The position numbers and the translations under genes were made by a program. A stretch of 64,000 bases of DNA from Orbilia blumenaviensis (taxonomy: Eukaryota; Ascomycota; Orbiliomycetes; Orbiliales; Orbiliaceae), in assembly GCA_036872755.1 (NCBI GenBank), contig JAVHNS010000006.1:62001-126000 (forward strand), read 5' to 3'. Every line of letters starts with the position of its first letter. The first letter of the stretch is position 1. The notes under the pieces were generated by a model. That model ran no database searches and was not told where the DNA came from. It saw only the letters and a list, made by a program, of their open reading frames with translations. Positions 59,600 through 64,000 of the stretch are shown in pieces.

Positions 59600-61837
59600 T
59601 CAAGAGTCCTGGCTTCGCCCTGCTGGTGGCAGGATTGGCGGTTCTTGAAGTTGACTGCCTGGTGCCTGATTTTGCTCGCCCATTGAAGATGCATTCTCCC
59701 CTAACGTCTTTTCACCCTGTACTTCGTAAACTCCTATCGGTTCTGACGGTAGTTCCAGAGGTGGGCTGTATAGTTCAACGGGAAGCGAAGAATCTCCATG
59801 CAACTGCGCCGGCTCATACCCACTCAGAGTGCTATACCTCGGTGCGTGTGATGAAGGTGTCGGACTTCCAAGTTCGGGGATTTCATTGGGACTTCCACCA
59901 TATGTAACTTTCGTTGGATCGGATTCGTGGTCGTCTATTGGTGGTGGGAGAGGCGCTTCTTCTAAATCCCTTCTGAAGTAGCGTTTGTATAGATACCAAC
60001 CAGCAGGCCCGATCCCGAGAAGAGCTAGGGCGCCAATTACGATACCAGCAATTGCCCCCCCTGAAAGGGTTTTGCTTGCGCTAGTACTGCCGCTAGTCAT
60101 GTTATAAAATGGGGAATTAATATCGGGGGGAGGTATGACTGGGAGGTTATCCCACGAGATACCCCCATTAGAATCCCCTCCAATGGTATTTGATACCAAT
60201 GTTGGGACGGTATAGAGACTATTAGCCACAAACGAAGTCTGCCATTCTAGCTTTGCGGTGTCAAAAACCCAAATACCAGAACCTTCGCATATATTCGAAT
60301 TGTTTCGGCCTGCTACGACAAGCATTTGAGATCCTACGAGATGGCACGTATGATCTTGTCTGGTACCAGGACCTCGAAACGCACTTCCAGGAGCAACGGG
60401 AATCCACTACATTATTGTTAGTCAAGTATATGGCCTCGAACATCTTTGAAAGGGAGACCTACCTGAAACCCTGGTATCGTCAATATCCACATATCACTTG
60501 TTGCCTCGAAATCTTCGAGGGCTTGATTATAAATTAGGCCTCCATAGACTATTATTTGAACGGATGATTTATCAGGGGCATAATTGGCCACTGCACATGC
60601 CGCACGAGTATTTTCTGGTGCATCCCCAGAGACTGGTTGTCGATACCATGTCGCTCGTTCGATATCGTACACGTATACGCTTCCCAACGGGAGCTGTTAA
60701 GGTAAAGGTTTGTGATTAGCTTTTTTTATGTCCCGTACCTAGACCCGAGGCCTCAGCGACTGGGTATGAATGGTAAAAAGTGATGCTTACAGCATGTCCC
60801 CGCGGGCCGCCACCTGCAAAATTGATGAGGTAGTCTCTTTTGTTGAACGTAACCGGGATCAAAGTGCCATCTCGGTATTGTAACCCGGTGTTTTGTGGGT
60901 TTTGGAACTGGAATACGTCGTGTCCAGAAGCTTCTGTCTCGTTGATAATTGATGACGTTGCAAGGTCAACTTTCAGCATCCCCGATAGAATTACTACTCC
61001 TCTATCCCCGTCTGGCCAGTCCGGTACGGTCAGATTATCGAGTTGGCCACCACGGTAATATCCAACGCCTTTGTAGTATGTAGATGCCCCACGGGAGGCC
61101 CTCAGGACCGGATCGCCTCGGGTCTCCTCTTCTTTCCACTCTGATATCGCTGGGCTGTAGCTCCAGAGGCTAAAGTCTTCGACAACATCTGTTCGGTCTT
61201 GAGGGTTGGGGTTGAAAGACCCGCCGTATAATGTGATCTTGGGCTCTGCATCCTAGATTTTACAATCGAGATTAGAATATTTAAAGTCTTGGCTTGAGGG
61301 GTTATCTCCCGTGTGGAGGGCCATACATCTACCCAGAAAGCACCCTGTAGCACTTTCGCCGGGCCTGGTATCGGTGGTATAGGAAGGCCAACGAAGGGTG
61401 CATCTGTTAACTCAAAATCATTCGAGAGGTCGAGGGAAATAAAATCTCTATCTGGGCGCTTCCAACTGCCATTTAGTAAAAGGCCGGTCTTTCAGATATA
61501 GTTTAATTTTGGGCCAGAATATTGCATACTAATCGTTAAATTCCTTGTGCCAAGCTCTGATTGCTGTCGCCGGGCATTTCCACCATATACGTAGAGGGTG
61601 TTGCTAGACAGCGCGCCTACAGAACCAAGAATGAATAAAGTTAGCAAAGTCAGATTTATCGCGTATTTGTCCAGTTCAATCTCATCAAAGGTGGTGCAAC
61701 GTACTTGAATGGGCCCATCGCTTGCAGACCCGGGCGTCAGAATTAATTGTTCCTGGAGCCGGCTGTCCATTACAGGGCACTTGAACGCCGGAAAGAATCC
61801 AAATAGCAAAAACTCCAACAAAACCGAAAGTAAACAT
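59600..61837 (-). CDS. Kelch-repeat membrane protein (copy B), with an in-frame stop in exon 2
   Basis: Five exons (61837..61705, 61616..61327, 61252..60791, 60693..60463, 60406..59600) span 641 codons; introns are 88, 74, 97 and 56 nt. It starts with a signal peptide (MFTFGFVGVFAIWILSGVQV). Kelch blades show TLYVYGGNARR, KITLYGGSFNP, YLINFAGGGPRGHA, VQIIVYGGLIYN and MLVVAGRNNS. A Ser/Thr stalk, a transmembrane helix at about 489-511 (AIAGIVIGALALLGIG) and a Pro-rich cytoplasmic tail of about 125 residues follow, the same plan as copy A. One TGA at 61492..61494 interrupts exon 2 after LNYI, while the frame is well conserved on both sides. Either this is a nonsense mutation, or an unseen intron removes it: a GTATAT donor just after TLY and the GAAAG acceptor keep frame but would delete the first kelch motif. 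Otherwise fully intact. Confidence 0.82.
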
Positions 61838-63375
61838 GATGCTTGGATGAAAGGATAAGTAACGAGGTGTTATTACAGCACCCAAGTTTGACGCTGTGTT
61901 ACTCTCGCCATGTCATCAAACCGGGGAGGAGATATGGACAAGTAGGTTTACCCGACAAAATCGACGAACCTGCGGGCGAACCCTTCCATTTAAAAGCCGC
62001 AGTGCCGAGCAATTACAAGCCCTGCGGCGAATTGAGTGGGGAAACTTTTACAAAATGGATTTAATGAAAATGGGGTACTTGTTGTTTGCATGTGGCCATA
62101 CCAAGTCGACAAGTCTCCGGTGGGCCAATTGGAGTTGTCCGATTGTGCGGCACAGACGAGGCAACTTCGTACAGCTGCATGATACCAGCCTCGTATCTAC
62201 AAATTCGAATCTAGCCGATACAAATCTCTCACGAGTTCCTTCCTAGGCCCAGCTGAACCTTTAGCCGGCTAAACTTTGTAACCTGCTAACCGATCTGAAA
62301 TGGGACCACGATACTAACGAACTGTGGTGGAACAAGTTTCGTCCCAAATTTTAGAGCCTCAATTCCAGCTGTCCATAAACGCAGCTGTTTCGACGGCAGT
62401 TATTAAAAATCAATATGCATATATGCAGTAAGATTCAAGTCTGCAGATTTCACTGGCGTACAGTGCATATTCTTCGCCAATACCCGAAAATAAATTAAAT
62501 CAACGTGCATCCTTCAAGGTTGTCTACTGGGATTTCGATACGACTACCAGATCGTTGGGAAAAATTGCCTCAGACCTGCAGCTCCCAAGTGGCTTCGCCA
62601 CTGCTTAAATCAGCATTCTCAGAAGCTCGGATAGCCATGGCACCCTAAAGTTTTCCGACAACTCAAGGTTGACAGGTGGATCCTTGTTGCATACTGTTGG
62701 CTTTCTGTGTTGTGCGCCGTAGATGTCTATTTGTGTAACCTGCAGAAAGCTGGCTGTTAAGGGCTCCACAATAAGTGGCTTTGTATAGCCATGAGCTGGA
62801 ACCATGGCTATTCTGGGAATACAAGTTCGGCGAAGAAACTTGCGTCAAACACAACATGCAGGGACTCAAAACCAACATCGAGCAACATTGGGGCTAAATT
62901 TGCGAACGTACCGTGACTCGCGTTCGTCAAATAGTGCAGGCTTTATAACTTAGTACTGCTAAGCTAAGTTCCGCGTGCGGCGGATTGTGACCTTTGGCGG
63001 CCCCGAATTTGAGAAAAATACTTGTTCGACATTTTTATGCTATTTTCGATTCCTCAGAATGCTAGAGTCTATTTATCGTTTGCTAAAATAGATACAAGGA
63101 TGGTGTTCGGGGGTCAAAAAGATAGGTATAGATGCTGTAAATTAAAATTCTTTGTCCGCTTGCTAACTCCAGAACTCCAAGAAAGGATAACGTATATAGG
63201 ATAATGCGTAGAACAGGAAATGCAAATGTAACATCTATATATGCCGCCGCCGGATTGTGAAGTGCTTTGGCAGGGGTACTCTTGAAATGATAAAATCTTC
63301 TAGTCTTGTTAGCTTGAAACCAAAGAACTCCTCTTATGCTGTTTATATGCTTGGGCGCGCGAAATAATTTTTTGT
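61838..63375. other. Intergenic spacer
   Basis: 5' region of kelch copy B and 3' flank of the peptidase gene. No supported gene. Confidence 0.5.
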
Positions 63376-64000
63376 TTATACAACAGCTCTAATTCCCGCC
63401 AAAAATGCAACGATCGAAACAAAAAATGGTATCATCATGGAGGGAATAACGAGTGAAGCGCCCGCATTCTTTCCCTGGGGTGTGTTTTCACCCGACCCAC
63501 CGGTCGCCGAGGCCCCATCCAAGGTGCCTGTCTGAGTGACTGATTCCGAAGTGGACGGCGCTGCAGTCGTTGTTTCTGCTACAGCTCCTTTAGGGTTGAA
63601 TCTCAATGTTGTGCATGGCAACCAACTGCTCATAGCGGAAAACCAAAGATTTTGGGCGTTGGTGGCATCCACAACTGGCGTACCAGTCATAGAGGTACGA
63701 GTTCTGGTTCTGGTGCTGGTGGGAGACCGCAGTGTATTGGAAGGCTCAGGTTCTTCGAAACCGGGAGTTTCAGTCCCAACGTCTTCGCTGAACTCAGACC
63801 CGTGGAAACCGTCTTTGATAACATATCGAAGCTGCGTCCCCGCTGGGAAAGTATCTCCACACCGGGGGATTTCAAGTGTGGATGTATCATTGGTTGGGGC
63901 TCCTTCTTCCTCAGAGTCGATGGAGAGGGCCCTCCATGGATCAAATTCACCATTTGTCCACAGTGTATTCGAGAGTTCAAGGTACCAACCTCGATACTTT
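63376..64000 (-). CDS. Serine peptidase family S28, C-terminal part, GPI-type (partial)
   Basis: The gene runs off the right edge; the visible exon is open without a break from 64000 to the stop at 63376 (about 207 residues). It contains the C-terminal catalytic residues of S28 peptidases (prolyl-carboxypeptidase-like): Asp in SNTLWTNGEFDPWR and His in RYVIKDGFHGSEF, followed by the conserved helix NLWFSAMSSWLPC. The nucleophile Ser lies outside the window. Between the His and that helix sits a Thr/Arg/Pro-rich insert of about 40 residues. The tail is Ser/Thr-rich with Gly and ends in a hydrophobic stretch (SMMIPFFVSIVAFLAGIRAV) without a basic end, typical of a GPI-addition signal. So an extracellular, surface-held peptidase cleaving after proline is likely. 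Confidence 0.87.
   Translation of the reverse strand, partial: KYRGWYLELSNTLWTNGEFDPWRALSIDSEEEGAPTNDTSTLEIPRCGDTFPAGTQLRYVIKDGFHGSEFSEDVGTETPGFEEPEPSNTLRSPTSTRTRTRTSMTGTPVVDATNAQNLWFSAMSSWLPCTTLRFNPKGAVAETTTAAPSTSESVTQTGTLDGASATGGSGENTPQGKNAGASLVIPSMMIPFFVSIVAFLAGIRAVV

Overview
The window comes from a filamentous ascomycete fungus (Pezizomycotina). The genes are intron-rich. Introns are mostly 55-110 nt, with GTAAGT/GTATGT/GTACGT/GTGAGT donors, CTAAC/CTGAC-like branch sites and YAG acceptors. The gene families also point there: a fungal Argonaute, a bZIP protein with a DUF3425-type tail, fungal BTB proteins, secreted DUF7029/DUF7223-type proteins and kelch proteins with a C-terminal membrane anchor. 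The order or genus cannot be read from the sequence. Gene density is low: about 20 genes in 64 kb, separated by long, somewhat AT-rich spacers. I rebuilt exon structures by hand from reading frame, splice consensus and family conservation; the coordinates given are of the coding region including introns.

Layout. 0-6.6 kb: a MET2-like alpha/beta hydrolase (+) faces a BBE-type FAD oxidoreductase (-), followed by a large secreted DUF7029/DUF7223-like protein (-). 9-12.7 kb: two proteins, each with a zinc finger near the N-terminus and a C-terminal coiled coil (-). 16.4-17.7 kb: a secreted histidine phosphatase (-). 19.3-26.2 kb: a kelch membrane protein and, behind it on the same strand, a complete Argonaute with an RGG region and an N-terminal CCHC zinc knuckle. 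28-32.8 kb: a cysteine-rich secreted protein (-) and a GPI-type protein made of three cysteine repeats (+). 34.3-41.8 kb: a tandem array of four BTB-domain paralogues, three open and one decayed. 42.5-48.2 kb: a 100-residue PLDc_N-type membrane protein, a small coiled-coil protein and a DUF2235 hydrolase. 53.3-54.7 kb: a bZIP factor. 58-61.8 kb: a small secreted protein and a second kelch membrane protein, which carries an in-frame stop codon in the current reading. 63.4 kb to the edge: the C-terminal part of a GPI-type S28 serine peptidase.

How it hangs together. Secreted or surface proteins dominate: at least eight of the genes have a signal peptide, a GPI tail or a membrane anchor. The rest are regulators (two zinc fingers, a bZIP, BTB adaptors, Argonaute) and a few enzymes. 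There is no convincing biosynthetic cluster. The adjacent FAD oxidoreductase and hydrolase converge with only about 170 bp between them but lack any backbone synthase nearby. The most interesting parts are the Argonaute with its zinc knuckle and expandable RGG tract, the birth-and-decay BTB array, and the two kelch paralogues. No tRNA, rRNA, CRISPR array or intact transposon was found.
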